Part shown: positions 34,973 to 44,100 of the stretch, one piece after another
How the letters are laid out: every line of letters starts with the position of its first letter
How positions within the stretch are numbered: position 1 is the first letter of the stretch
Translations under genes and position numbers: made by a program
Assembly: GCF_004798585.1 (NCBI RefSeq)
Contig: NZ_PPXQ01000017.1
Location: 62,001-126,000 of the forward strand
Length of the DNA: 64,000 nucleotides
Direction: 5' to 3'
Source: Massilia sp. Mn16-1_5
GTDB lineage: Bacteria; Pseudomonadota; Gammaproteobacteria; Burkholderiales; Burkholderiaceae_D
Notes under the pieces: model-generated
The model's input: the letters and a program-made list of their open reading frames with translations, nothing else
Database searches by the model: none
What the model was told of the DNA's origin: nothing

Positions 34973-36926
34973 CATCGCAAGCCGCCTGTGGCGCGCGGCC
35001 CTGTTGCGGCGCCTGCCGCTGTGGGTGCTGGGTACGCTGCCCTGGCTGAGCCTGCGCCTGCTGCCCGGCCTGCTGGCCTGGGTCGCCTGGTGCATGTGGG
35101 ATGGTGCGCGCCTGCGCCAGAAGGTGGTCAATGGCTGGACCGGCTGGCTGGACGCGGGCGTGCCGAGCCTGGAAGACAGCAGCGCCTTGCTGGTCGAGGC
35201 CGACACGCCTTTGGCCCAGCTGCAGCGTCAGCGCCTGCTGGCCCGGCTCGACGCCCTCGATGCGCCGGCCGTCCGCCGCGTCGTGCGTCCCCACATCGGC
35301 ACCGGTTTTACCTGGCTGCTGCCCTGGCTGGCGCTGGCGGCCATTGCCTGGTTCCTCGGACAGAAACCGCCTGCCGGTGCGCAAGCGGTCGTGCCGGCCG
35401 CGCCAAAGGCAGCCGTGCCGGTCGTGCCGCAACTGAACGTGAGCGCCACGCCGCCGGCCTACACGGGCGCGGCCGCCAGCAGCGGCGCGCCGCGCGACCT
35501 GGCCCTGCCGGCAGGCGGCGTCGTCGCCTGGTGCCTGAAGAACCCGGAAGCAGGGGAGACGACACTGGAGCTGAGCGACGGCCGCAAGCTCGCGGTGGGC
35601 AAGCAGTGCGCCACGTTGAACGCCACCGAATCCCTGTTCTGGCGCTGGCGCGGCGCGCGCTACACCATCAAGGTCACGCCGGACGCGCCACCGACGATCA
35701 CGATCACCCAGCCGTCCCAGATGGTGCAGGAACTGAAAACCGGCGCCACTGCGGCCGCGATGGCTTTATCGGTGCAGGACGACTACCGCGTGCAGCGCGC
35801 CACCCTGCACCTGACGCTGGCGCGCGGCAGCGGAGAAAACATCAAGTTCACCGACCGCGAAATGCCGCTGCCGGCCTCGAGCAATCCGCGCCTGCGCAAC
35901 TGGGCCAAGACCTGGACCTTGACGGAGCTGGGCATGGAACCGGGCGACGAGCTGTATTTCTTTGTGCGCGCGGTCGACAACGCGGCGCGCCCGCACACGG
36001 TGCAATCGCCGACCTACACGCTGCGCCTGCCGGCGCCCGAGGTCGAGGACCAGGAAGAGACCGCGGCCATGCCGGTGCTGGTCAAGCCGCAAAGCCTGCG
36101 CAGCCAGCGCCAGATCATCATCGACACCGAACAGCTGATCGCCGACATGAAGTCCACGCGCATGAGTGCGGAGGAAGTGCGCGAGCGCAGCGAGGCGATC
36201 GCCGCCGACCAGGGCCAGCTGCGCCGCCGCTACGGCCAGTTCCTGGGCGAGGAGTCGAGCCTGTTCGGCGGCGAGGAGGAACACGAGGAGCACGAGGCCG
36301 AGGGCGGCGAGATGGACGTGCTGCACCAGTTCGGCCACGCCCACGACGAGGCGGAGAACGCGACCCTGTACGACGAGGGCACGAAAAAAATCCTGCGCCG
36401 CGCGCTGGTGGCGATGTGGGACGCCGAAAAGGCCCTGCGCGCGATCACCCCGAAGACGGCGCTCGCGCCCGAATACAAGGCGCTGGATGCGATCAAGGAG
36501 CTGCAGCAGGCCGACCGCATCTACCTGCATAAAACCGCCTTCGTGCCGCCGCCGATCAAGGAAGCGATCCGCATGACGGGCGACGTGGTCGGCGCGGCCA
36601 GCTATGCGCGCGAGCAGGGCGGCAGCGAGGAAGGCATTCCCGCCCGCCTGCGCGAACTGGTCACGGCCCTGTCGGGGGACGGCGCGCTGCCCGCCCTGTG
36701 GACGCGCACCGCCCACGACTGGGTAAGTGAACGCCTGCAGGACGACGAACAGCGCCTGGCCGCCCAGCGCGCGATCCAGGACGTGCTCGACGGCTGCCTG
36801 CGCTGCCGTCCCGCGCTGCGCGCCTGGCTGCGCGCCGGGATCAGGGAGGCGCCGGTGCTGCTGCAGGCGCAACCGGTCACGCGTACGCCGTTTACCCGCG
36901 CCTGGACTGAAGGAGGCGCCAAATGA
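34956..36926 (+). CDS. Large membrane-anchored protein, DUF4175-like (uncertain)
   Basis: A 656-residue protein I cannot name firmly. Hydrophobic helices lie near residues 20-50 and 112-130. A beta-rich domain with the motif LNVSATPPAYTG follows at about 165, then YYFFVRAVDN-like segments and a long charged helical part with an acidic stretch EEEHEEHEAEGGEMD. This layout resembles DUF4175 proteins from MoxR/DUF58 operons. GAGAGGA precedes the ATG. It probably forms the membrane scaffold of the complex; that role is inferred from gene order only. Confidence 0.7.
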   Translation: MPGAADIASRLWRAALLRRLPLWVLGTLPWLSLRLLPGLLAWVAWCMWDGARLRQKVVNGWTGWLDAGVPSLEDSSALLVEADTPLAQLQRQRLLARLDALDAPAVRRVVRPHIGTGFTWLLPWLALAAIAWFLGQKPPAGAQAVVPAAPKAAVPVVPQLNVSATPPAYTGAAASSGAPRDLALPAGGVVAWCLKNPEAGETTLELSDGRKLAVGKQCATLNATESLFWRWRGARYTIKVTPDAPPTITITQPSQMVQELKTGATAAAMALSVQDDYRVQRATLHLTLARGSGENIKFTDREMPLPASSNPRLRNWAKTWTLTELGMEPGDELYFFVRAVDNAARPHTVQSPTYTLRLPAPEVEDQEETAAMPVLVKPQSLRSQRQIIIDTEQLIADMKSTRMSAEEVRERSEAIAADQGQLRRRYGQFLGEESSLFGGEEEHEEHEAEGGEMDVLHQFGHAHDEAENATLYDEGTKKILRRALVAMWDAEKALRAITPKTALAPEYKALDAIKELQQADRIYLHKTAFVPPPIKEAIRMTGDVVGAASYAREQGGSEEGIPARLRELVTALSGDGALPALWTRTAHDWVSERLQDDEQRLAAQRAIQDVLDGCLRCRPALRAWLRAGIREAPVLLQAQPVTRTPFTRAWTEGGAK

Positions 36927-38446
36927 TCCTGGCAATTGGACTGATCGGCGTGGCCAGCGTGCTGCTGTACCTGTGGCGGCGGCGTTTCCTTGATGCGCTG
37001 CTGGCGCTGGTCGCCAGCGCGGCACTGGCGCTGCTCGCCGTCGAACTGACCCTGCCGGGCGAATCGGGCGGTACGCTCGCGATCGACCCGCGCAATCCTC
37101 CGGTCTCGCTGGCAGGCGTACGCAGCCTGAGCCTGACTGGCGACGGCCTGCGCGCCGCGCAGTGGGCGGATTTGCCGGCGCGGCCGCTGGCCTGGAACGC
37201 ACCAAGTACGGCGGCGCTGCGCCTGGACTTCCCGCGCCGGCTGGCGCTGGGCCGCCTGTTCACGCTGACGCTCGACCCCGGAACCGAAGCAGAGCGGCGC
37301 CTGCAGCTGCTGGCCGAGAATGGCCAGTTACTGGCCGAGACGCGCGGCAGCGGCAAGCTGGCGCTGTCCTGGCTGCCGCCCTTGGCCGAAACCCTGGTCC
37401 TGAAGGCGCGCCTGCTCGACGAAAAAAACAGCGTGCTGGCCGAGGGACCGGTGCCGCTGGCGGTGAGCGAAGCGCGTCCGCTCGCGGTACGCGGACGCTT
37501 CAGCGCTCCCTCCTTCGACCTGCGCGTGCTGAACGACTTGCTGGTGCAGAGCCGCGCGCTGGTCGACTGGCAGGTCGCGCTCGGTAAAACCGTCACCCGC
37601 AGCGAGCGTGCACGCGAACACATCGAGAAGCCCGACCTGCTGGTGATCGACGCCGCCTGGTTCGAACGCGCCGCGGCGCCTGCGCGGGCAAGCCTGCTGG
37701 AACAGGTCAGCCAGGGCGCCGCGCTGCTGGTATTAGGTGTGAACGCGAACGATGCCGGCGTCTGGTCGCGCAGTATGCAGCTGCCGCTGCAGGCACAGCC
37801 TGCCGACAAGCTGACCGCCGGCCCGCTGGCGCTGCCCGTGGCACCACTTGCCCCAGGCACGCGGGTCGCGGGTGCCTGGACCGGCCAGGACAACGCCGTC
37901 TGGGCGCGCCAGTGGGGGAAAGGACGCATCGGCTGGCTCGGCGCCGCCGACTGGCATCGCCTGGCGATCGCCGAGCCGCGCGCGCTGGCCCTGTGGTGGC
38001 AGGGCGTGCTGGACGCCGTGCGAGTCGAGCGCGCCGAGGAAGTGCAATGGCTGGCGCCGCGCGAGATGCCGCTGCCCGGCCAGCGCCTGGAAGTGTGCGC
38101 CCTCGGCGTGCGCGGCAAAGTGCGCTTCCCTGAGCTGAACCTGGTCCGCGACTGGCAGCGCCGCCCGGACCGCGCCGACGCTTCCTGCGTCGCCGTCTAT
38201 CCGCGCGCGCCGGGCTGGCTGCGGATAGAGACGCAGGGCAGCCAGCCGACGCGCGCCGAGGTGTACGTGTACGCGCCCCAGGATTGGCCGCAATGGCAGG
38301 CCACCGAGCGCCGCGACGCCACCGCCCGCTACGCGGCGCGCACCCCGGCGCCTGCGGCCGCGACGCGGCGGGTGCTGCCGCTATGGCCGTTCGCCCTGCT
38401 GTTCGGACTGGCCATGCTCGGCCTTTGGTGGCGCGAGCGGCGCTGA
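36923..38446 (+). CDS. Membrane protein with N- and C-terminal anchors, Bat/GATase-like
   Basis: A 507-residue protein overlapping the previous gene in ATGA. Two hydrophobic helices at residues 1-45 and one at the C-terminus (LWPFALLFGLAMLGLWW) hold a long presumably periplasmic region. The segment KPDLLVIDAAWF...GAALLVLGVN resembles the glutamine amidotransferase-like fold found in proteins from DUF58/vWA operons, and GKGRIGWLGAADWHRL fits that comparison. No catalytic triad is apparent. It is the last gene of the tldD-to-38446 run. Confidence 0.7.
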   Translation: MILAIGLIGVASVLLYLWRRRFLDALLALVASAALALLAVELTLPGESGGTLAIDPRNPPVSLAGVRSLSLTGDGLRAAQWADLPARPLAWNAPSTAALRLDFPRRLALGRLFTLTLDPGTEAERRLQLLAENGQLLAETRGSGKLALSWLPPLAETLVLKARLLDEKNSVLAEGPVPLAVSEARPLAVRGRFSAPSFDLRVLNDLLVQSRALVDWQVALGKTVTRSERAREHIEKPDLLVIDAAWFERAAAPARASLLEQVSQGAALLVLGVNANDAGVWSRSMQLPLQAQPADKLTAGPLALPVAPLAPGTRVAGAWTGQDNAVWARQWGKGRIGWLGAADWHRLAIAEPRALALWWQGVLDAVRVERAEEVQWLAPREMPLPGQRLEVCALGVRGKVRFPELNLVRDWQRRPDRADASCVAVYPRAPGWLRIETQGSQPTRAEVYVYAPQDWPQWQATERRDATARYAARTPAPAAATRRVLPLWPFALLFGLAMLGLWWRERR

Positions 38447-38457
38447 AGCCGCCAATG

Positions 38458-38775
38458 CTAGGCGCGGAAGTCGTCGAGCGTCTTACCGTTTGCCAGCCCG
38501 TTGATCATCCACCTGGGCTGGCGGCCGTGCCCGGCCCAGGTCTGCGAGCTGTCGGCGGGGTTGCGATAGCGCGGAACCGATTTCCTTGCCTGTTTGCCGA
38601 TCGACCCGGCCGCCAGCTCGTCCACCGACAGGCCGACGTTGTTGGCAATCGCGAGAATTCGCCGGCGCGCCTCTTTCATGTCGTCCTGGCGGCGGCGCGT
38701 GATCTCCTTGTCGACCTTATGGCGCAGCGTCCTGAGTTCCGCGAGCGTGTAGTGCGAGAGATCTGTCTGCAACAT
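38458..38775 (-). CDS. H-NS-family nucleoid protein
   Basis: A 105-residue H-NS-like protein. The N-terminal oligomerisation coil starts at LSHYTLAELRTLRHKVDKEI. The C-terminal DNA-binding motif is TWAGHGRQPRWM, the betaproteobacterial version of TWTGRGRxPxWI that contacts AT-rich minor grooves. AAAGGAG precedes the ATG at 38775. It is convergent with the long operon, 11 bases from its stop. It may silence AT-rich segments such as the gap at 43.4-44.1 kb. Confidence 0.93.
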   Translation of the reverse strand: MLQTDLSHYTLAELRTLRHKVDKEITRRRQDDMKEARRRILAIANNVGLSVDELAAGSIGKQARKSVPRYRNPADSSQTWAGHGRQPRWMINGLANGKTLDDFRA

Positions 38776-38844
38776 GATTGGCTCTCCTTTCTGCGCTTGA
38801 CCGCAAGGCGCCACCAGGGAAGGGCGACGCCTTGCGTTTCTCCT

Positions 38845-40743
38845 TTATGGAGTCGGACGCGCGATCCAGGTGACGCGGCCCGTGCCGACCGCCGCGCCGG
38901 CCGTCGCGTCTTCGCCCAGGTACAGGACATTGCTGGTCCCGATGGTGCCGACGCCGACGGCCGTGATGCCGTTCGCACCGCTGCTCAGCGTGGTCGTGCC
39001 GAGCGCCGGCTGGGACGGCTGATAGCGGTACACGGCTGCTGAATCGGCCAGGTACAGGTACGGACCGTCCGCCGTCACGAAGACCGGCGTCGTCACGCTC
39101 ACGCCCTGCAAGGCGCTTGCCCTGCAGCCGCCGGCGCAGGTAGACGCACCGGTAATGCGTGTCATCCCGGTATCCTCGGCCAGGTACAGGGCGTTACCGA
39201 TGAATGCCATCGCGGGTGGACCGGCGCGGCCGGCGGCGTTACCGACCGTCTCGGCCCGCGCCACACCCGGCTTGATGCGGACGATGGTATTGGTCTTCTT
39301 GCTCGACACGTACAGCCAGCCGTTCGGGCCCAGGGCCACCGCCTGCGGCCGGTTGCCGCCCAGTCCGGCGTTCGGCGCGACCACCGAGATCGAGGCGATC
39401 CGGCCTTTCCGGTAAACGTACTCGTAGACGCCGCGGCTGCTCGAGGCGATGTCCGGAACATAGAAGGCGCCCGCGTTCGGATCGTCCAGCTGCGGGGCCG
39501 GAACGAAGATGGCCTGGGCCGGCGAGACGGCGCCGCCCACGACACAGGTGTTCTGGTCGATTGCGCCCGCCTCGATACGGCACACGCCGAGGGTATGGTC
39601 GGATACCCACAGCTCGGTGCCGACCTGCATCAGCGCCGCCGGGTTGGTCGCCCCGGCTGCCAGCAGTGTCGCGCCGGACGGCAGCGGCGCGGGCGGCTCG
39701 GCTCCGCCGCCGCCACCGCCGCCACCGGTTCCGGTGCAGGCCGGCGGGGCGGCGCTGTCCCATGTCGTCTTGTAGACCGAGGCGCGCAGGATCTGGTTGC
39801 CTGCCGTCGGATCGTCGGCGGTGTAGAGGATACTGCTGGCGCCCTCGGCGGCAGCGCCCAGCGCGCTGATGTTGATGAAGCCGCTCGCCAGCCGCACCGA
39901 GCATTGCTCCGCCGGCAGATAGCGGTAGGCGCCGCTCAGGCTGGCCACGTACAGCGAGCTGCCGTCGCTGGTGGCATAGACCGGAGCGGGCACACCCACG
40001 CCCTGGGATGCGACCGCGCGGCAACCGGTGGCGCAATTGCGTGCGCTGTTGATGTGGCTGAGGCCGCCCGCTTCCGCCAGGTACAGGGTTTCGCCGACGA
40101 AGGCCATGGCCGGCGGACCGCCGCCGATCGCCGCGCCAAAGGTCTCGACCACGCCGGTAGCGGGCCGGATCCGCTTCAGCGTGCCGTTTCTCTTGAACGA
40201 AACATACACCTTGTTGTCGGGACCGAATGCCACGGCCAGCGGCCGGTCCGCGCCAAGGTTCGCTGTTGGCGCCAAGACGCTCACGTTGGTGATTTGCCCA
40301 CCCCGGTAGTTGTACTGGAACACGCCCTGGCTTTTCGACGACAGGTCGGGAACATAGAACACCCCGGCATCGGGAAAGTTGACCGTCGGATTCGGCCTGA
40401 ACACGGCCTGGCCCGGCGCGACCGCGCCGCCGAGGACACAGCTGTTCTGGTCGATCGCGCCATTGACGAGCTTGCAGAAACCCATGGTGTGGTCGGATAT
40501 CCACAAACTGGTCCTGGCATCGACAACTGCTGAAGGCATGGTGGCGCCGGTGGCGAACAGGCTGGCGCCGACGGGTTCGGCCGACGCGGGCAGGGCAAGC
40601 GCCACTGCCGCCAGTACGGCCGCCCGCGGGACCTGCCGTACCGGTCCGTGCGAACGCGCGGCCTTGGTTGGCCCGCCTTGTGCGGCCGGGCCGGCTACGG
40701 TGCCGGCGGTATTGACATCGATTGTCTCGTGATTGGTTTTCAT
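38845..40743 (-). CDS. Secreted double beta-propeller-like repeat protein
   Basis: A 632-residue protein. It has a long N-terminal region before a hydrophobic signal (VLAAVALALPASAEP near residues 40-55) and two homologous halves of about 270 residues joined by a linker with nine consecutive glycines and PPAPLP. Each half begins GATxPxAx...LWxSDHTxGxC and contains blade-like units such as AVAFGPDNKVYVSF and PPAMAFxGxxLYLAE, consistent with NHL- or quinoprotein-type propellers. Conserved cysteine pairs occur in each half (CATGC, CAGGC). I do not recognise a named family. It lies downstream of SCO1 and the multicopper oxidase, so a metal- or cofactor-linked role is possible. Confidence 0.75.
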   Translation of the reverse strand: MKTNHETIDVNTAGTVAGPAAQGGPTKAARSHGPVRQVPRAAVLAAVALALPASAEPVGASLFATGATMPSAVVDARTSLWISDHTMGFCKLVNGAIDQNSCVLGGAVAPGQAVFRPNPTVNFPDAGVFYVPDLSSKSQGVFQYNYRGGQITNVSVLAPTANLGADRPLAVAFGPDNKVYVSFKRNGTLKRIRPATGVVETFGAAIGGGPPAMAFVGETLYLAEAGGLSHINSARNCATGCRAVASQGVGVPAPVYATSDGSSLYVASLSGAYRYLPAEQCSVRLASGFINISALGAAAEGASSILYTADDPTAGNQILRASVYKTTWDSAAPPACTGTGGGGGGGGAEPPAPLPSGATLLAAGATNPAALMQVGTELWVSDHTLGVCRIEAGAIDQNTCVVGGAVSPAQAIFVPAPQLDDPNAGAFYVPDIASSSRGVYEYVYRKGRIASISVVAPNAGLGGNRPQAVALGPNGWLYVSSKKTNTIVRIKPGVARAETVGNAAGRAGPPAMAFIGNALYLAEDTGMTRITGASTCAGGCRASALQGVSVTTPVFVTADGPYLYLADSAAVYRYQPSQPALGTTTLSSGANGITAVGVGTIGTSNVLYLGEDATAGAAVGTGRVTWIARPTP

Positions 40744-41017
40744 CGCTCTCTCCATCTCGTTCAATGCATCCCTACGCAATCGGTACGTGTCCGCTGCGTG
40801 TTTTTCCGGACAGCTCTTGCATACCGGTGTACCGCTAACTGTTTTCCATACGCGCTCCTGATGGCTGGCCGCATGGAAGTCCCCTGCCTTGCGCCGGCGG
40901 CCGGCGCAAAGTGGTCCCTCACGCGAGTGGACGTGACAAACCCGCAACAGGACGGCGTCCTGTTCGATGCTTCGATGTGGTGTCGGGCAGACCCTGCGTG
41001 GCCGGTGCGCCGGCGGG

Positions 41018-41617
41018 TCAGGCCATTTCCTCGATCGACCGGACGATCTGGTGGGTCGCGGACAGGGCCGGCATCATGCACCAGCGCTCAATCCGGTCGT
41101 TCCCGATGCTGAGCATGCCCGTATGCCGGAACACGTCCGCATCGGCGTCGGGATCGGTGTCGTAGAAACCCAGCTTGCGGCGGACCTTTTCCATGTGGGC
41201 GCGGGCCCCGGTCAGGAAGGTCCAGCCCGGACCGATGCCATAGCGTTGCATATAGGCGCGCAAGGCAGCGGGAGGATCGAGTTCTGGTAATAGGCTGAGG
41301 GACACAAAATGGATATCCCGGCCGACACGGTCGCCCAGCGCTTTCTGAACTTGCAGCAAGCTCGCCGTATTGGCAGGACAAATGCTGGTGCAAGCGGTGT
41401 ACATCATGTTGACGACGACGACCTTGTTATGAATGAGGTCCTCGTAGAACCTGACTTTCTTGCCCTCGTGATCGAGGAACATGGTATTTGTGAAGTACCG
41501 TTCGCGCGAATCCGTTTGCGCGTGCCGGTTTGCTTCCCATGCCGTGGTCGAAGCGGCCACTGCCGATGTCGCGGCGCTGGCAAGCAAGGTCAGTAATGTC
41601 GATCGTTTCGAATTCAT
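41018..41617 (-). CDS. SCO1/SenC-family copper chaperone
   Basis: A 199-residue exported thioredoxin-fold protein. The signal or anchor covers residues 1-25. The copper site is CTSIC (Cys76, Cys80), with a candidate His ligand in VFRHTGMLSIG near residue 170. SCO proteins deliver copper, usually to the CuA site of cytochrome oxidase. Here the gene lies 22 bases after a multicopper oxidase gene in the same direction, which suggests copper loading of that enzyme. Similar SCO genes near oxidases can also act as thiol-disulfide reductases. Confidence 0.9.
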   Translation of the reverse strand: MNSKRSTLLTLLASAATSAVAASTTAWEANRHAQTDSRERYFTNTMFLDHEGKKVRFYEDLIHNKVVVVNMMYTACTSICPANTASLLQVQKALGDRVGRDIHFVSLSLLPELDPPAALRAYMQRYGIGPGWTFLTGARAHMEKVRRKLGFYDTDPDADADVFRHTGMLSIGNDRIERWCMMPALSATHQIVRSIEEMA

Positions 41618-41639
41618 GTTGTCTCTCCCCCTGGATCAA

Positions 41640-43355
41640 TCAGGCAACGACATCCCAGCGGACCATCATGGCGTGGTCTTCGTGGATCAGATTATGGCAA
41701 TGCATCATGTATTTCCCGGTGTAGTCCCTGAAATTCATGAACAGCTGCAGTTCTTCGGACGGTCCGATTACATATACGTCTTTTCGGCCGCGCTCGTGCA
41801 ATGGCGGTGCCTTGCCATTTCTGGACAGGATGCGTCCCTCTTCGAAATGAATGTGGATCGGATGCGACCAGTTTCCGCTGCTGCGTAAAACCCATACTTC
41901 CTGCGTGCCCAGCCGCGGCTTGGCCGATACCGAGCGCACGTCGAACAATTTGCCGTTGACGGTCCAGCCGCCGTTGCTGCGGTCAAAGGACCAGACCCGC
42001 CGCGGCAGGCGCTTGAGCTCTTCGGCGGAGGGAATCGGCGGTTGCGGACGCAAGGTCGCGGGGATGCGGCTCGCATCGGCAACCGGCGGATTGGCGGCGA
42101 CGTCGAAACGCAGGATTTGCGTACCGGGAGACAGGATCTTGCCGCTCGGCCCGCGGCCGCTCGTCTGTTCGAGCTTGTTGACGAGGTAGAGCTTGGTGCC
42201 GATCGGGTATTGGGAAAAATCGATCACGATATCCGCCCGTTCGGCCGGGGCGAGCCGGACTTTCCTCATCGACAGCGGCGCCTCGAGCAGGTTGCCGTCG
42301 TTGGCGATGTAGGTGAAATCCTGGTTGGCGCCATTCAATACAAGGTAAAACTCGTAGAAGCGCGACAGGCTGCCGTTGAGCATGCGGAAACGGTATTTCC
42401 GCGCTTCGACCGGATAAAACGGCTGTATTTTTCCGTTGACGCAGAATTTATCGCCAAGGAATCCGTCCGATTCGAACGGGTCGAATGTCATGATGCCGTT
42501 CGCCTTGAATTGCTTGTCCTGGAAAACAAGGGGAATGTCGTATTTACCGACACCGCTGGGCAAGCGCAGCGCTTTTGGATCGGGATCGTTTTCGTTGCCG
42601 GAATCGATGTCGTCGAACAGCAAATAAAAGCCGCTCAATCCCCGGTAGACATTCGGCGCCGTAAAATCCATGCGATGGTCGTGATACCAGAGCGTTCCAA
42701 GCGCTTCGCGCGGATCGCCATAGGTTTCATGGTACTGGTCGTATCCGGCCAGGCAATTGGCATATAGATGATCCTTGTATTTGCCGGGCGCGGTCATCGT
42801 CGGCCCGGCTTTCAGCGGGCTGTAATAATCTCCGGTAAAACCATCGCTTTCGGATGCGTTATGCAGGTTATGCAAATGGGTGCTGATTTCGGGCGAGCCG
42901 AACCCGACATGGTTTTGCGGGAGATTGTTATGGATACGGACGATTACCGGTTCGCCATAGCGGGCGACAAAGGTCGGGCCAGGCACGATGCCGTCGTAGC
43001 CCCACACCGCCTGCGTCGGCAGGTCCCGGTGGAACGAATGCAATCCCTGCTTTACATCGAGTTCGTAGAATTTGTTGACCGGGAAATCCGCCCAGCGTTG
43101 ATGATCAAGGCGTCCACATTCGTCACCCATGGCAACCGGTTGCGCGGGGGGATACAGTTGACTGACAGGCGCCTTTGGCGAATACACCGGCAACCGCTCG
43201 ACAAACGGCGTCGTCCGTGGACTGACGGCATCGGACGCTGATGCCGGGGCCGATACCAGTTTAGTTGCCAACAGGCCGGAACCTGCAGCCATCATACTCC
43301 CCTTCAGCATATTGCGGCGGCTGCTGGAAACGCAGGCGAGATTATTGTTAGACAT
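41640..43355 (-). CDS. Tat-exported multicopper oxidase
   Basis: A 571-residue three-domain multicopper oxidase. The Tat signal contains SSRRNMLKGSM. Copper ligands are visible in THLHNLHN (domain 1), LWYHDHRMDFT, HPIHIHFEEG and MHCHNLIHEDHAMM, the last giving the type 1 Cys and a Met axial ligand. It is longer than CueO (516) and has no methionine-rich loop, so cuprous oxidase activity is less likely. It resembles bilirubin-oxidase/CotA-like enzymes that oxidise phenolics or metals. An SCO1 gene directly downstream likely helps copper insertion. Confidence 0.92.
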   Translation of the reverse strand: MSNNNLACVSSSRRNMLKGSMMAAGSGLLATKLVSAPASASDAVSPRTTPFVERLPVYSPKAPVSQLYPPAQPVAMGDECGRLDHQRWADFPVNKFYELDVKQGLHSFHRDLPTQAVWGYDGIVPGPTFVARYGEPVIVRIHNNLPQNHVGFGSPEISTHLHNLHNASESDGFTGDYYSPLKAGPTMTAPGKYKDHLYANCLAGYDQYHETYGDPREALGTLWYHDHRMDFTAPNVYRGLSGFYLLFDDIDSGNENDPDPKALRLPSGVGKYDIPLVFQDKQFKANGIMTFDPFESDGFLGDKFCVNGKIQPFYPVEARKYRFRMLNGSLSRFYEFYLVLNGANQDFTYIANDGNLLEAPLSMRKVRLAPAERADIVIDFSQYPIGTKLYLVNKLEQTSGRGPSGKILSPGTQILRFDVAANPPVADASRIPATLRPQPPIPSAEELKRLPRRVWSFDRSNGGWTVNGKLFDVRSVSAKPRLGTQEVWVLRSSGNWSHPIHIHFEEGRILSRNGKAPPLHERGRKDVYVIGPSEELQLFMNFRDYTGKYMMHCHNLIHEDHAMMVRWDVVA

Positions 43356-44100
43356 GATGAAGCCTCCAACACGAACAAAATTTTATGAATAAAAATGGAA
43401 TGTCTTATCGCTTCGAATGCCAAAGCGTGGCCAGGCTTCCAGATGAGTATCCGGTATTGGCCTTGATGTGGTATGCCTGCTGACTTGTCTCTATCCGTAC
43501 CTAAAAAGATTTCCCTAGTTTATCGAGCAATCCCGTTTGGCGATTCCTTATCGCACTAGTTATTCAGGGAATTGTTGATAATTATTATCTTCGACGTCAG
43601 GTGCGTCGATAAGTTCAAGATCTTTCCTTCATTCGCTTACGGGGTCAAGAGGAATGTATCACTTTTTCTCAATTTTTTTTATCTACCAATAAGTCAGTAA
43701 CAGGCTCGGCTATGTGGCTTGATGAAGTGAGGGAAATTAATGATTAATAAATTTAATTAGTAATGCTAAATCATTTAATGGAAGTTTAATTAAAGTAAAT
43801 GTTTACTTGTCTATTCATTTTCTGAAAATCATTGTTATGCTATACCGGCACAATGGCGATCCGCTGCCTGATGCGTTGTCGCTTGGCAACATCAACTCTA
43901 ATTAATTGCTTTACTACAAGTAAATATCTCGACTTCCGGTATCGCCTTCGGTACAGTCTTAGCGCCTGTGCCTGTGCCTGCGATGCACGCAGCACTGCAA
44001 CTGGCTGGCTCGCCTCCAGTACGACGATGTTCCCGACTTTTAACGATTGGCCCATGCATTCCCGGATCCTGGTCTCGCCGCCCCTTTGGAGAAAGCTGCC
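43356..44100. other. AT-rich non-coding gap of about 745 bases
   Basis: Base composition falls sharply compared with the flanks, with long A/T runs between about 43500 and 43860. I find no supportable gene; a 90-codon open frame at 43832-44104 lacks a ribosome site and overlaps the cyclase start. It separates the divergent multicopper oxidase and diguanylate cyclase genes and probably carries both promoters. Confidence 0.7.
43793..43808. promoter_or_regulatory. Perfect AT-rich palindrome, candidate operator
   Basis: AAGTAAA-TG-TTTACTT is a perfect inverted repeat with 7-base arms. About 28 bases to the right lies TGTTATGCT, an extended -10-like element reading toward the diguanylate cyclase gene, but no good -35 is present. 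Which protein binds it is unknown. Confidence 0.4.

Noticed and set aside
43417-43435. TGGCATT on the minus strand as a sigma-54 site for the multicopper oxidase gene
   Set aside because: The GC dinucleotide is two bases too close to the GG element.
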